From Blautia sp. (lineage in GTDB: Bacteria > Bacillota > Clostridia > Lachnospirales > Lachnospiraceae): 64,000 bases of DNA. Shown here one piece after another: positions 36,835-46,448 of this stretch (positions are counted from its first letter, which is position 1; each line of letters opens with the position of its first letter). Under the pieces are notes generated by a model. The model worked only from the letters and a program-made list of their open reading frames with translations, made no database searches and was not told where the DNA came from. The translations under genes and the position numbers were made by a program. Location: contig JAFVGK010000156.1 in assembly GCA_017475035.1 (NCBI GenBank), forward strand, positions 1 to 64,000, read 5' to 3'.

Positions 36835-37092
36835 TTCATTTTGGAAATACCCGGAACATATACGAGGTTTTTCATCTTTGACTGCTCATATTTTGCTCTG
36901 ATGAAGGTACAAAATTGTCGGGTTCTGAGTTATTGTCGGGTTCCGGGTTTCGTGAAGCCCAGGCAGGACAGGTTCCCTGTTTGTGTGGAATGAAGTGGGG
37001 CAGACTTACATTTACAGGAGAGGATCCATCTTTTGCTTCGCGATGGATTAGTTGAAAATAGACAAAAGAATCCATAAAAAGCATGGAGTAAC

Positions 37093-37122
37093 TTGATATA
37101 AATATCCAAGATGTGATATAGT
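37093..37122 (+). promoter_or_regulatory. sigma-A-type promoter upstream of the DUF308 gene
   Basis: TTGATA (37093-37098), an 18-bp spacer and TATAGT (37117-37122) lie about 107 bp before the ATG at 37229. Confidence 0.5.
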
Positions 37123-37228
37123 AAAGCGGTAAAGCATTCGAGTTTTACTGCTGTGTCCCTCTTCCACGACTTTTTTACGGATACTCACTTGGAAAAGAAG
37201 AGGAAAAAAATAAAAAGGAGGGAACGAT

Positions 37229-37777
37229 ATGCTTTTTCAGGCTTTAGACAAACTAAGGCAGCAAACGGTTATCTCAACGGTAGTGATGATGGTGCTTGGG
37301 CTCCTTATGCTCACCATACCAGCTCAATATGACATGACCCTGGTCAGCATCCTGGGCTATGTCATCATCCTGCTTGGAGCAGTCATGATCTGGGATTTTA
37401 TCGCCGGAGACAAAAAGCTTTCCGACTGTATCCTGTTCACAGCCGCCATGCTCCTGATTCTTCTGGGCATTTTTATTCTGGTGTCCGGTGACAACATTCT
37501 CAGGATTCTCAGTGTTCTTTTCGGAATCCTGCTGATGGTTGACGGTCTGCACAGCGGTCTTCATGCATGGATGTATGCCCGCCGCTCCGGAAAGAAATGG
37601 TGGTGGATCCTGATGATCCTGAGCATTCTCCTGTTTGCGGCAGGCATCATCATTTTTAACAATCCCTGGTGGGATACGGCCCATTCCTTTGTAAAGGTGA
37701 TCGGAGGAGTAATTCTGTGTGCGGCAGGCATCGGAATTGTCCGATTGATTCTTGTCTGGCCGATCAGAAAAGCATAA
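37229..37777 (+). CDS. DUF308/HdeD-like membrane protein
   Basis: This 182-residue protein has about six hydrophobic segments in pairs, the pattern of the HdeD/DUF308 family (GLLMLTIPAQYDMTLVSILG, LLMVDGLHSGLHAWMYAR). In E. coli, HdeD is linked to acid resistance; the role here is not known. The start is preceded by AAAAGGAGGGAA. The UbiB-like kinase gene begins 14 bp downstream, so both are one transcription unit. Confidence 0.8.
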   Translation: MLFQALDKLRQQTVISTVVMMVLGLLMLTIPAQYDMTLVSILGYVIILLGAVMIWDFIAGDKKLSDCILFTAAMLLILLGIFILVSGDNILRILSVLFGILLMVDGLHSGLHAWMYARRSGKKWWWILMILSILLFAAGIIIFNNPWWDTAHSFVKVIGGVILCAAGIGIVRLILVWPIRKA

Positions 37778-37791
37778 AGGAGGGCACTAAG

Positions 37792-39750
37792 ATGAGTAAA
37801 AAATCGAAAAATAATAATCGGACAAAAAACACAAGGCCGATGACAAAAAGCAGGCAGGCAGATATCGTTGAAGAAACAACAGAGATAACCGCGATAGAAG
37901 AGGAAACAGAGCTTTCAGAAAATTATTCCTTTGAAAAAAAGGTGAATAACTGGATGGAGGAATTCCAGAAAAAACTGGAAAGTCTTGTAGAAAAAGCTAA
38001 AAAAGAAACAGGTGACGAGGACGGAGAGGAACCGGAGGCTGCGGTCTTTAACAAAGACGAACTGCAGCGCGCCCTCAAAAGCGTAAAAGAGCAGTTTGAG
38101 CACACTCCTATGGAAATGACTCCGAAGCTGAAAGAACTGTTGACCACTGACATCCAGTCCAAAGATAAGAAAAGCAAAACACGCGGGGCGCAGATGCTTG
38201 CAGTACTTGCGAAGCATAATTTTTACGCGAACGGGCTGACCCCTGAGGAGCTCCGGACGACGCTGGAGGATCTTGGACCTACATATGTCAAGATCGGCCA
38301 GATCATGTCCAGCCGTGTTGACCTTCTGCCGGAATCCTACTGCAGGGAACTGGAGAAGCTGAGACAGAACGTAAAGGAACTCGATCCTGCCGTAGTCCGC
38401 GCGATCATTGAAGCGGAAACAGGAAAGAAAATCAGTGAGATCTATTCGGAATTCAGGGACAGACCGATCGGTTCCGCTTCCATCGGACAGGTTCATTACG
38501 GCGTTCTGCGTGATGGAACGAAGGTCGTCACAAAGGTGCAGCGTCCGCTGATCGCGGAAATGATGGAGAAGGACTTCGAGCTGCTGAAAAAACTCGCCCC
38601 TCTGGTAGGCGGCGTGGCTCCCGCAGAAGACGGTGAGGATGCCATGGATCTGCTGACCATCGTCAAAGAGTTTGAAAAAGTCACGAAAGAAGAGCTGGAC
38701 TTCCGGATTGAAGCGGCAAATACAAAGTTTTTCAAAGAAGTCATTCTTGCAGACGGAACGGTTACCTGCCCAACCGTGATAGAAGAGCTGACGACAGAGC
38801 GCATCTTCACGATGACCTTTGTGGATGGCTGCTCTGTATCCAAAGTGGATAAGCTCGCGGAGCAGGGGACAGATGCCTTGCAGGTCGGCAGGGATATTCT
38901 GGAAAGCTATCTGCATCAGGTGTTTGACACCGGCATTTTCCATGCGGATCCGCACCAGGGCAATATCATGGTCAGCAAAGGAAAGGTTCATTGGATCGAT
39001 TTCGGTATGATCGGTGAGATCACGGAAACAGATATGAACGCTCTCCAGGATCTGATCGTAGGACTTCTGACCGGTGATATAGACGGGATGGCAAATGGCG
39101 TCATGGCCATCGGAACAAGCTCATCCGGCACAGACCGGAATAAGCTGAAGGAAGACCTGGAAGCCATGTCTTCAAAATACATGAATGTCAGCAGCCTGAA
39201 CGATATTGATTTTTCGGCGCTGCTGGGCGAGGTATGCGATCTTGCAGATAAACATCATATTGTGCTTCCGGGGCGGTATACGATGCTGGTACGGTCCTTC
39301 CTGACGATTGAAGGCGTGATGGAGCAGCTTTGCCCGGAACTGGATCTGTTTGAACTGATTTCAGACAAGCTGATGGATCGGGTGAAAAGATCCTTCAGTC
39401 TGGAACAAGAGATTCTTTCCCTGGGCAAAGGCGCTTTGGACGTCGGAAAGAAAGTTTCCAGAATCCCGCAGATGGCTGCGGATACACTGTCCGACATCAT
39501 GAAAGGAAGGCTGAAGGTCAATCTGGAGCTGACAGGATATGACGGACTGATCCGGGAACTGAAGGAACTGATCAATAACGTGATCCTGGTGATTGTCGGA
39601 TGTGTCCTGTTTTCAGGCGGCTGTAAGCTCTGCCAGACCCAGATCAGGCCGTTAACGCCAAACGGAATGCCCCTTGTGGCGGTCATAGTGCTGATAATCG
39701 GTCTTTCCATGCTGATCTTTGCCTTGAAACGGATCTTTCAGAAGAAATAA
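37792..39750 (+). CDS. UbiB/ABC1-family atypical kinase-like protein
   Basis: This 652-residue protein has a charged N-terminal extension of about 130 residues (possible coiled coil), then the ABC1 domain. The KxGQ motif is YVKIGQIMSSR, the Ala-rich loop is PIGSASIGQVHYG, the catalytic segment is HADPHQGNIMV and the metal site is WIDFGMIGE. It ends with two hydrophobic segments that would anchor it in the membrane (about 600-625 and 630-650). Relatives are atypical ATPases linked to isoprenoid lipid metabolism. The bacterium need not make ubiquinone, since family members occur in anaerobic Firmicutes. The start at 37792 follows AAAGGAGGG. An earlier in-frame start would lie inside the DUF308 gene. 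Confidence 0.88.
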   Translation: MSKKSKNNNRTKNTRPMTKSRQADIVEETTEITAIEEETELSENYSFEKKVNNWMEEFQKKLESLVEKAKKETGDEDGEEPEAAVFNKDELQRALKSVKEQFEHTPMEMTPKLKELLTTDIQSKDKKSKTRGAQMLAVLAKHNFYANGLTPEELRTTLEDLGPTYVKIGQIMSSRVDLLPESYCRELEKLRQNVKELDPAVVRAIIEAETGKKISEIYSEFRDRPIGSASIGQVHYGVLRDGTKVVTKVQRPLIAEMMEKDFELLKKLAPLVGGVAPAEDGEDAMDLLTIVKEFEKVTKEELDFRIEAANTKFFKEVILADGTVTCPTVIEELTTERIFTMTFVDGCSVSKVDKLAEQGTDALQVGRDILESYLHQVFDTGIFHADPHQGNIMVSKGKVHWIDFGMIGEITETDMNALQDLIVGLLTGDIDGMANGVMAIGTSSSGTDRNKLKEDLEAMSSKYMNVSSLNDIDFSALLGEVCDLADKHHIVLPGRYTMLVRSFLTIEGVMEQLCPELDLFELISDKLMDRVKRSFSLEQEILSLGKGALDVGKKVSRIPQMAADTLSDIMKGRLKVNLELTGYDGLIRELKELINNVILVIVGCVLFSGGCKLCQTQIRPLTPNGMPLVAVIVLIIGLSMLIFALKRIFQKK

Positions 39751-39899
39751 CAAACAGTCGAGGTCTGATTTTGCTTTCGACATCGAAGTTGCCGGGACTT
39801 CAGGATTTTCTTCGAAAACAATAATTCCTGTAAAGCCGTAAGCAAAGGCTATAGAACATATATACACGAGTTATTTAAGGGTGAGGAGGTTGAAAAAGA

Positions 39900-41261
39900 A
39901 TGAGCAATATCGTACAGCTTGTACTGACGTTGTTGTTTGACTCCTACAAGATTTTTTTTATTGCCATGAGATCACTGTATATTCTCGGAGCCTGGTTGCT
40001 TCTGAGAAAATCCGGTCTGAAAGGCGCCTGGGCACTGGCTCCGTGGGTGAGGGATTATCAGCTTTCCCGCTGTGCTTCCCGTGAACCGGAAGGCCGTGTT
40101 TTCTGCCTGACCAGTATCGCAATCACTGCGTTGAAGGTATTGGATATTGTTTTTCGCTGGAATAAGGACAATGAAAAGCTCATTTCTTTTGCCCCGCTGA
40201 TCATGGCAGTTCTCGTATCTGTAATGCTCATGCATTTTGTCTATAATATCCGTATTTTCAGGGGCTTCATCCATGTATACGGCGTCAGTAAATGGTGGCT
40301 TGTCCTGTGCGTGATTGACGAGCTGCGCTTTATTCCGATGCTGATCTGGGGAGGTGCGCAGAAGTATCAGCCTCGGTGGAAGGTTGAAGACCTGAAAGCA
40401 GAGATGAAACGTCTTGCGACCCATGGAAGCGTCTCTGTCATGGATCAGGGACTCACGATCAACCTGAAAGACCGCCATGTGAGGGAGCTCTTCCACAAAA
40501 CCTACCTGCTGAAAGACATCCACATGGCAATTCCCCAGGGACACATGGTACTGCTGCTGGGCGGTTCCGGAGCAGGAAAATCCACCTTTTTAAATGCCGT
40601 TAACGGTTATGAGAAGGCAGACGCCACAGTCATGCTCAACGGCAGCGATGTCTATAAGCAATATAAAAAAATGCAGTATGAGGTCGGCTTTGTTCCGCAG
40701 CAGGAGATGATGCGGGGGAAAGATACCGTGGAGAGCACCCTTATGGACGCTTCCAAGCTTCGGCTCTCCCTCGATATTTCCGATGAAGACCGGAAGGCAC
40801 GGGTCAAAGAGGTAATGGAAATCTTCGGGCTTACAGCGGTCGCCGGTCATCTGGTAGAGAAGCTCTCCGGCGGTCAGAAAAAGCGTCTGTCCATTTCCAT
40901 GGAATATCTTTCGAATCCGTCCCTGTTTATCCTTGACGAGCCGGACTCCGGCCTGGACGGCGTGATGGCGAGAAAGCTGTTTGAGCGGCTTCGCGAGGTC
41001 GCGGACAGCGGTAAGATCGTAATTGTCATTACCCATACCCCGGACCGCGTGATCGACCTTTTTGACGATGTAATCGTACTGGCCAAGGACAGCTCCCGTA
41101 CAGGACGGCTGGCATTCTATGGCAGTATTGCAGAAGCCAGGGAATTCTTCGGCAAAGAAAAGATGGAGGATATCGTGAAGTCCGTCAACCAGAAGGAAGA
41201 AGGCGGGGAAGGACGGGCAGATGAATTTGTTATGAAATATGCGGAGGTGAAGTATGTCTGA
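39900..41261 (+). CDS. ABC transporter ATPase with N-terminal membrane domain
   Basis: This 453-residue protein has three or four hydrophobic segments in its first 150 residues (GAWLLLRKSGLKGAWALAPW between them resembles a DUF5684-type region), then a full ABC ATPase. Walker A is GGSGAGKST near 221, the signature is LSGGQKKRLSIS near 322 and Walker B is LFILDEPDSGLDG. The order (fused N-terminal membrane part and ABCG-like LSGGQKKR) recalls ABCG/White-type exporters, although the TM part precedes the ATPase. It overlaps the permease gene by 8 bp, so the two form one transporter. Its substrate is not evident. Confidence 0.82.
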   Translation: MSNIVQLVLTLLFDSYKIFFIAMRSLYILGAWLLLRKSGLKGAWALAPWVRDYQLSRCASREPEGRVFCLTSIAITALKVLDIVFRWNKDNEKLISFAPLIMAVLVSVMLMHFVYNIRIFRGFIHVYGVSKWWLVLCVIDELRFIPMLIWGGAQKYQPRWKVEDLKAEMKRLATHGSVSVMDQGLTINLKDRHVRELFHKTYLLKDIHMAIPQGHMVLLLGGSGAGKSTFLNAVNGYEKADATVMLNGSDVYKQYKKMQYEVGFVPQQEMMRGKDTVESTLMDASKLRLSLDISDEDRKARVKEVMEIFGLTAVAGHLVEKLSGGQKKRLSISMEYLSNPSLFILDEPDSGLDGVMARKLFERLREVADSGKIVIVITHTPDRVIDLFDDVIVLAKDSSRTGRLAFYGSIAEAREFFGKEKMEDIVKSVNQKEEGGEGRADEFVMKYAEVKYV

Positions 41262-42555
41262 GATGATCGGAAATAGTTCTGAAGTACAATTAATGGTACG
41301 ACATCGCGGCCGCATAAAGCAGATCGGCATTTTCTTCAGAAAATTTCTGCGTATGTTTGTGTACCAGAACGACTGGAAGGTTCTTCCTATGGCGGCTCTG
41401 ATTGCCGGTCTTGTGGGCTTTGCGCTTGGCTCGGATTTTGGAAAAACCATGGAAGGAACCTTGATGGGCACCATCGCCATCGTGTGTGTATGTATCTGGA
41501 ACGGATCCTTCAATTCCATCCAGGTAGTCTGTCGGGAGCGGGACGTTGTCAAGCGGGAACACCGTTCCGGTATGCATATCAGTTCGTATATCTTTGCCCA
41601 TATGATGTATCAGCTTCTCTTATGCACGCTGCAGGTAATCGTGACATTGATCGTGCTGCATCTGGTGGGAATGGACTTTACCGGTAAGGGCCTGATCACA
41701 CCCTGGCTGATTGCGGATGTCGGAATTACCATGCTTTTGGTAACGTATGCCGCGGATCTTCTGTCCCTGTGGATCTCAACCCTTGTGCATACAACCACAA
41801 CGGCCATGACCATCATGCCCTTTGTGCTGATTTTTCAGCTCATCTTCTCTGGTGGTCTGTTTTCGCTTCCGTCCTCGGTGGATCCTATTGTGATGCTCAC
41901 GATTTCCAGCCCCGGCATGAAAGCCATGGCCTCCCAGATGCAGATCAACTCTCTGCCCTATGACATGGTTTCGTCTATGCTGAATCTGGTAGACAACGTG
42001 GAAATAGGAGGAAGAGTAACGATAGGACAGGTGCTGGATGCGCTTGGCAGCACAGAGAATAAAACCATTGAGACGCTTCGCTCCACAAGCATAGGAAATA
42101 TCATGACCATCCGGGAGATCGGCGAGGATCTGCTCGAGGAAGATGCCTACGAGGATCTGCGGAACCAGACCCTGATCGAAAACCTGACAGTGGGTACGGT
42201 TCTGAAAGCCCTCATGGATTTCGAACCGCTGAATGAGATCCTCGCGACGGAAGTAGGATATGTCACAACCTTTGGCGATGTCGTTGACTTCCTTGCTCAG
42301 GACGCAACAGTCCGGAGATTCCGGGATGAAGGACTTACCGTCTCAACGACCCTGGGAGACGTGCTCGATCTGGTCGGACGGGATCAGACCAAAGAAGTCA
42401 TTCTCAACACCGTCTCGGAATCCATGTATGAACCGGACTATGAGTATTCAGCCGACAACGTCGTAAAAAACTGGATCCATATCCTGATCTTTGTCGTCGT
42501 ATTTGCCGTCCTGTCGACGATCACCCTGGAGTTTATCGACAAAGACAAGAGATGA
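41254..42555 (+). CDS. ABC-2-type transporter permease with a repeat-containing extracytoplasmic insert
   Basis: This 433-residue membrane protein has an N-terminal TM pair, three to four more hydrophobic segments to about residue 220, and one C-terminal TM (HILIFVVVFAVLSTITLEF). Between residues about 240 and 400 there is a soluble insert with four imperfect repeats: TIGQVLDALG, TVGTVLKALM, TFGDVVDFLAQD and TLGDVLDLVGRD. The ATG at 41254 lies within the ATPase gene's end, with GGAGGTGA upstream. The repeat insert is not a feature of ordinary ABC-2 permeases. It may bind substrate or a partner outside the membrane. Confidence 0.8.
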   Translation: MSEMIGNSSEVQLMVRHRGRIKQIGIFFRKFLRMFVYQNDWKVLPMAALIAGLVGFALGSDFGKTMEGTLMGTIAIVCVCIWNGSFNSIQVVCRERDVVKREHRSGMHISSYIFAHMMYQLLLCTLQVIVTLIVLHLVGMDFTGKGLITPWLIADVGITMLLVTYAADLLSLWISTLVHTTTTAMTIMPFVLIFQLIFSGGLFSLPSSVDPIVMLTISSPGMKAMASQMQINSLPYDMVSSMLNLVDNVEIGGRVTIGQVLDALGSTENKTIETLRSTSIGNIMTIREIGEDLLEEDAYEDLRNQTLIENLTVGTVLKALMDFEPLNEILATEVGYVTTFGDVVDFLAQDATVRRFRDEGLTVSTTLGDVLDLVGRDQTKEVILNTVSESMYEPDYEYSADNVVKNWIHILIFVVVFAVLSTITLEFIDKDKR

Positions 42556-42570
42556 GGTAACTTATTGGCC

Positions 42571-42727
42571 GGCTCGGCTCATACCCTGAGAGGCGGACGG
42601 ATCGATGTCACCATGAGCGACGTATCAGAAAAATAATTGACGGAAGATGGTTCGCCTGTTATTTCTCGGCAGAGTAAATGTGACATTGATCCGGGAGCCA
42701 TCGTAAGCCCTGAAGCCGAGCGTCAAG
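42571..42727 (+). repeat. palindromic repeat family A, short form (copy A2)
   Basis: This copy has the same outer arms as A1 (GGCTCGGCTCATA to GAAGCCGAGCGTCAAG, GGATCGATGTCAC against GTGACATTGATCC) but lacks the about 85-bp inner hairpin. It lies 15 bp after the ABC permease stop and ends 25 bp before the pectinase start. Confidence 0.85.
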
Positions 42728-42751
42728 TATTTAACACAGAAGGTGAAAGAC

Positions 42752-44062
42752 ATGCAAAATATTTTATTCCCTGATGGTACCCCGATTTCACCCTGGTTTT
42801 TTGATACCCCTTCCGTCACCCTGGATTTATTCGAGAGGCACTACCGTCTGGACGAGTACGGTATTTTCCCCGATTCTGCCGTACAGACCGAAAAAATACA
42901 GGCCCTGATCGACCGCGCTGCCGGGGAGGGCGGAGGCGTTCTGATCATACCAGCAGGATGCTATGTTTCCGGAGCCCTGACCTTCCGGCAGGGCGTACAC
43001 CTCTATGTTTCCAAAGAAGGAATGCTGAAGGGAAGTGAGGATATCCGGGATTTCCCCTTATGCGATACCCGGATCGAAGGTCAAAGCTGCCGGTATTTTC
43101 CGGCATTGATCAACGCCGAAGGCCTGGACGGATTTTACATGTTCGGAGAAGGAATTATAGACGGGAACGGACAGAAGTACTGGGAAGAATTCTGGTTTCG
43201 AAGGGAGTGGAATCCCAACTGCACCAATAAGGATGAGCAGAGACCGAGGCTTGTCTTTCTTTCCCGCTGCAAAAATGTGCTGGTTCATGGGCTGACCTTT
43301 CAGAACGCGGCATTCTGGACCAACCACCTGTACAAATGTCAGTATGTGAAATATCTGAACTGTCGGATGCTTTCGCCTGTCTCTCCCGTAAAAGCGCCAA
43401 GCACGGACGCCATCGATATCGACGCCTGCCGGGATGTTCTCGTTAAAAACTGCTATATGGCAGTGAATGATGACGCTGTGGCTTTAAAAGGAGGAAAAGG
43501 TCCCTGGGCAGATGAAGCGCCGGAGAATGGTTCAAACGAAAGGATTATCATAGAAGACTGCGAATACGGCTTCTGCCATGGCTGTCTGACCTTTGGCTCA
43601 GAAGCTGTCCATTGCCGTAATATCATTCTCCGGAACATCAAGGTTGGTACCGGCTACAATCTGCTTTGGATGAAGCTGCGTCCTGACACGCCTCAGCATT
43701 ATGAGTATGTCCTGATGGAAAATGTAAGCGGGAAAGCCGCAAATTTCCTGAACATCAATCCATGGTCTCAATTCTTTGATCTGCAGGGGCGGACAGACCT
43801 GCCCCGTTCCCGCTGTGATCATGTGACCATCCGTAACTGCCGGTTTGAATGTGATACCTTCTTTAACGTCCGTCCGGATGAAGAACACTATCATCTGTCG
43901 GATTTTACCATGCAGTCCGTCATGGTACGGGCGGCGGATCTGTCATTTCAGAAAGAAATCATAGAAAACATGAAAGCGGAAGATATACAGCTGACAAAAA
44001 AAGAAGGCATAGAATACGCCGACAGCGTGACGACCATCCTGGAACCGTCCATCCGTAAATAA
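42752..44062 (+). CDS. glycoside hydrolase family 28 (polygalacturonase-like)
   Basis: This 436-residue protein with no signal peptide is probably cytoplasmic. A right-handed beta-helix hydrolase is indicated by GEGIIDGNGQKYWEEFW, DAIDIDACRDVLV, the acidic pair in YMAVNDDAVALKGGKG (near 238) and HGCLTFGSE (near 275), corresponding to the GH28 catalytic Asp pair and His-Gly segment. It would cleave galacturonate linkages in pectin fragments or rhamnogalacturonides. The start at 42752 has AGGTGA 5 bp upstream; an in-frame GTG at 42743 lies within that site. The protein kinase gene follows after 15 bp. It pairs with the galacturonokinase-like gene 26 kb away as evidence of pectin use. Confidence 0.82.
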   Translation: MQNILFPDGTPISPWFFDTPSVTLDLFERHYRLDEYGIFPDSAVQTEKIQALIDRAAGEGGGVLIIPAGCYVSGALTFRQGVHLYVSKEGMLKGSEDIRDFPLCDTRIEGQSCRYFPALINAEGLDGFYMFGEGIIDGNGQKYWEEFWFRREWNPNCTNKDEQRPRLVFLSRCKNVLVHGLTFQNAAFWTNHLYKCQYVKYLNCRMLSPVSPVKAPSTDAIDIDACRDVLVKNCYMAVNDDAVALKGGKGPWADEAPENGSNERIIIEDCEYGFCHGCLTFGSEAVHCRNIILRNIKVGTGYNLLWMKLRPDTPQHYEYVLMENVSGKAANFLNINPWSQFFDLQGRTDLPRSRCDHVTIRNCRFECDTFFNVRPDEEHYHLSDFTMQSVMVRAADLSFQKEIIENMKAEDIQLTKKEGIEYADSVTTILEPSIRK

Positions 44063-44077
44063 GCGAAAGGAAGAAGA

Positions 44078-45067
44078 ATGATGACCTATAACAGCGAATC
44101 TGTACCGTTTGAGCAGGAAGAGAAAACGTTTGCGGCAGCAGACACTCGTATCCCGGAGATTCCGGCATTTCCGGGGCATTACTGGCCGGGTGATCGTCCT
44201 GAGCTGCCGGATGAACTGGAAGACTGTGTGGTCGAGGCCATCCTGGGAAAAGGGGGCGTGGGAGATGTCTATCAACTGTCAAGAACCATCCGGTACGCCA
44301 TAAAAGTGATTGAATGGAATGACAAAAGTTCCCGGCCCATGGCGCAGCATGAATATGAAACTGCTGCGATGTTTTCGGAATGCGATTATGTAATCAGGTA
44401 TCATAAATATTATGAGAAAGGGAACAAGTCTTTTCTTCTGCAGGAATTAGGCCAGCCCTGGTATAACTGCAGAGGATTTCATAAGGTTCAGACAGGTGAT
44501 GTTCTGAACATGATACTGGATGCATGCAGGGCTTTATCATTTATACACGCAAAAGGGTATCAGCATTTTGACGTGAAGCCTCAGAATATTCTGTTTGCCG
44601 GCAAGAATGCCAAACTCGGAGATTTTTCCCATACATACCCTTTTGAAAAAGGGAAACAGTTCATGCACCGTATGGGAACCTATCAGTTTATGGCCCCGGA
44701 GATGGCGTTGGAGAAGCTGTGCTCCGGCACTGAGGATATTTATTCACTTGGAATCACGATGTTTTTCATGCTGCGCGGCGGCCGGCTGCCTTATGATTAC
44801 AGTAAACGGTTTCCTCATGTGAGACATGAGGAAGATGAGATATCCACATTATTTCTTCATGAGGATCTTCTGGAAATCGTAAAAAAGGCCACGGCTTTTG
44901 ATCCGGATCAGCGTTATCAGGCCGTTGAAGAGATGCAGGAAGCGATTGAGCTGGTTATGAAGACCCATGAAGACGCTATGGAAGAAATGATTCTGGTAGA
45001 TCCGAATTGCATCGAAACAACATATCCCTGGGCAACCTGTAATTATCATTCAAATATTATGCTATGA
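44078..45067 (+). CDS. Ser/Thr protein kinase-like protein with variant catalytic motifs
   Basis: This 329-residue protein has a Hanks-type kinase fold: glycine loop LGKGGVGDVY, ATP-binding Lys in YAIKVIEW, catalytic loop HFDVKPQNILF, APE-type MAPEMALE and IYSLGITMFFML. The HRD motif is HFD and the DFG motif is DFS (LGDFSHTYPF), with the key Asp and Asn residues kept. It may therefore be active, though not a typical RD kinase. There is no membrane segment or PASTA domain, so it is cytoplasmic. It is located just after the pectinase and may share its transcript. No substrate is evident, although the next minus-strand gene at 46449 is a PPP-type phosphatase. Confidence 0.78.
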   Translation: MMTYNSESVPFEQEEKTFAAADTRIPEIPAFPGHYWPGDRPELPDELEDCVVEAILGKGGVGDVYQLSRTIRYAIKVIEWNDKSSRPMAQHEYETAAMFSECDYVIRYHKYYEKGNKSFLLQELGQPWYNCRGFHKVQTGDVLNMILDACRALSFIHAKGYQHFDVKPQNILFAGKNAKLGDFSHTYPFEKGKQFMHRMGTYQFMAPEMALEKLCSGTEDIYSLGITMFFMLRGGRLPYDYSKRFPHVRHEEDEISTLFLHEDLLEIVKKATAFDPDQRYQAVEEMQEAIELVMKTHEDAMEEMILVDPNCIETTYPWATCNYHSNIML

Positions 45068-45224
45068 TTCAGGCGGAAGAATATGACGTTAAAGGTGAAC
45101 TGCATGCCTGTTTGTGGAACCGTATGATTTTGACAGCCTCGAAAGTAAGCTGTATGAGCCCTGCGGGATAGAACGTTTATGAGAACCGGCAGCGGGAGAC
45201 ACACAAGAGGGACGGAGGGAAGAC

Positions 45225-46328
45225 ATGAAGCCTGTAAAAACAGCTGTGATTGGCTGCGGCGCGATCAGCGATATTTACTTGAGCAATATGATGAAGAAAT
45301 TTAAGAATCTGGATGTGGTAAGCTGTAGTGCCAGCCATCGGGAACATGCGGAGAACAAAGCTGCTCAATATGGAATCCGTGCGGCAGCTACGGAAGAAAT
45401 ATTTATGGATCCCGCGATCGAGCTGGTTGTTGTACTGACGCCGGCGCCCAGTCATTATGAGCTGGTGAAAAACGCATTGCTGGCAGGCAAGCATGTTTAC
45501 ACGGAAAAGACCATTGCCGTTTCGCTTTCTCAGGCGCAGGAGCTGGTTGCCCTGGCTGATGAAAAAGGATTGCGGCTGGGAGCGGCTCCTGAAACCTTTA
45601 TGGGATCCGCCTTTCAGACCGCGCGCAAGGCGCTGGATGAAGGGATGCTGGGAGATCTGACAAGCTTTCACATTACGGCGAACCGGGATTTAACGTTTCT
45701 TGCAAGCCTTTTCAAGTTTCTCCGGCTGCCGGGCGGGGGCATCTGCTATGATTACGGGGTGTATTATCTCACGGCGCTTGTTTCTCTCCTCGGACCGGTG
45801 GATCAGGTTTTTGCCAGGGTGGGCAATTACGCGAAGCATCGTACCAATATGATACCCTACAGCCCGGAATACGGGGTGGAATATATTTATGATAATGAAG
45901 CCCAGGTCAATGCTCTGCTGACCCTCAAAAACGGCGTCACGGGAACCTTTTCCCTCAACGGAGACAGCGCGATTGAGGATCTGGCCTACTTTACATTGCA
46001 GGGTACCAAAGGAATCCTGACACTGGGAGACGCAAACCAATTCGGCGGGGAGATCCGTTTTCTTCATAATGATCCGCAGAAATGTAAGTGGCAGAAGCTG
46101 AAACCGGTTTCAACGCTTTCCGATAACTGCCGCGGGGTGGGCGTCGCCGATCTGGCGCGCAGTATCCGCGAAGGCGGTACACACCAGGTGGATGCGAAAA
46201 TGGGGTGTCATGTGCTGGACGTCATTGAAAAAATCATTCAGAGCGGAAAAACAGGGCAGCTTGCAGACACCGAGACTGTTTGTGAACGTCCTGCTCCGTT
46301 CACGAATTGGAAGGATCTGCTGCAGTAA
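45225..46328 (+). CDS. Gfo/Idh/MocA family oxidoreductase
   Basis: This 367-residue NAD(P)-dependent enzyme has a Rossmann fold (KTAVIGCGAISDIYLSNM), the conserved AGKHVYTEKTIAVSL near residue 90 (EKP is EKT here) and a C-terminal domain with GGGICYDYGVYYLTAL. It is likely to oxidise or reduce a sugar or sugar acid. It follows the kinase by 157 bp, with its own GGACGGAGGG site, and ends at a terminator. Being near the GH28 gene, it may serve uronate or pectin-sugar metabolism, but this is inference. Confidence 0.85.
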   Translation: MKPVKTAVIGCGAISDIYLSNMMKKFKNLDVVSCSASHREHAENKAAQYGIRAAATEEIFMDPAIELVVVLTPAPSHYELVKNALLAGKHVYTEKTIAVSLSQAQELVALADEKGLRLGAAPETFMGSAFQTARKALDEGMLGDLTSFHITANRDLTFLASLFKFLRLPGGGICYDYGVYYLTALVSLLGPVDQVFARVGNYAKHRTNMIPYSPEYGVEYIYDNEAQVNALLTLKNGVTGTFSLNGDSAIEDLAYFTLQGTKGILTLGDANQFGGEIRFLHNDPQKCKWQKLKPVSTLSDNCRGVGVADLARSIREGGTHQVDAKMGCHVLDVIEKIIQSGKTGQLADTETVCERPAPFTNWKDLLQ

Positions 46329-46342
46329 GAGATGAATAACAG

Positions 46343-46396
46343 AAAAAAGCTCCGTTTCCATGAAGCCTTGCTGAGCGCGGAAACGGAGCTTTTTTG
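46343..46396. terminator. bidirectional rho-independent terminator
   Basis: AAAAAAGCTCCGTTTCC pairs with GGAAACGGAGCTTTTTT over a 19-nt loop. It lies between the convergent oxidoreductase and phosphatase genes and has A and T runs on both sides, so it can serve both. Confidence 0.9.
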
Positions 46397-46448
46397 AACC
46401 CTCCGGCCGGAGTTTTACCGGGAATTGCCTGAAAAAGAGCAGAGAATA

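Larger units (their letters stand above)
35973..36955 (+). repeat. direct repeats flanking the toxin-antitoxin pair
   Basis: A stretch at about 35979-36030 contains CTCATATTTTGCTCTGATGA followed by AGGTACA and, after a short gap, a CCTGGGTTTT block. It recurs at 36879-36955 with the same first 25 bp intact and the later part doubled. The two copies are about 900 bp apart and bracket higBA. Confidence 0.75.
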
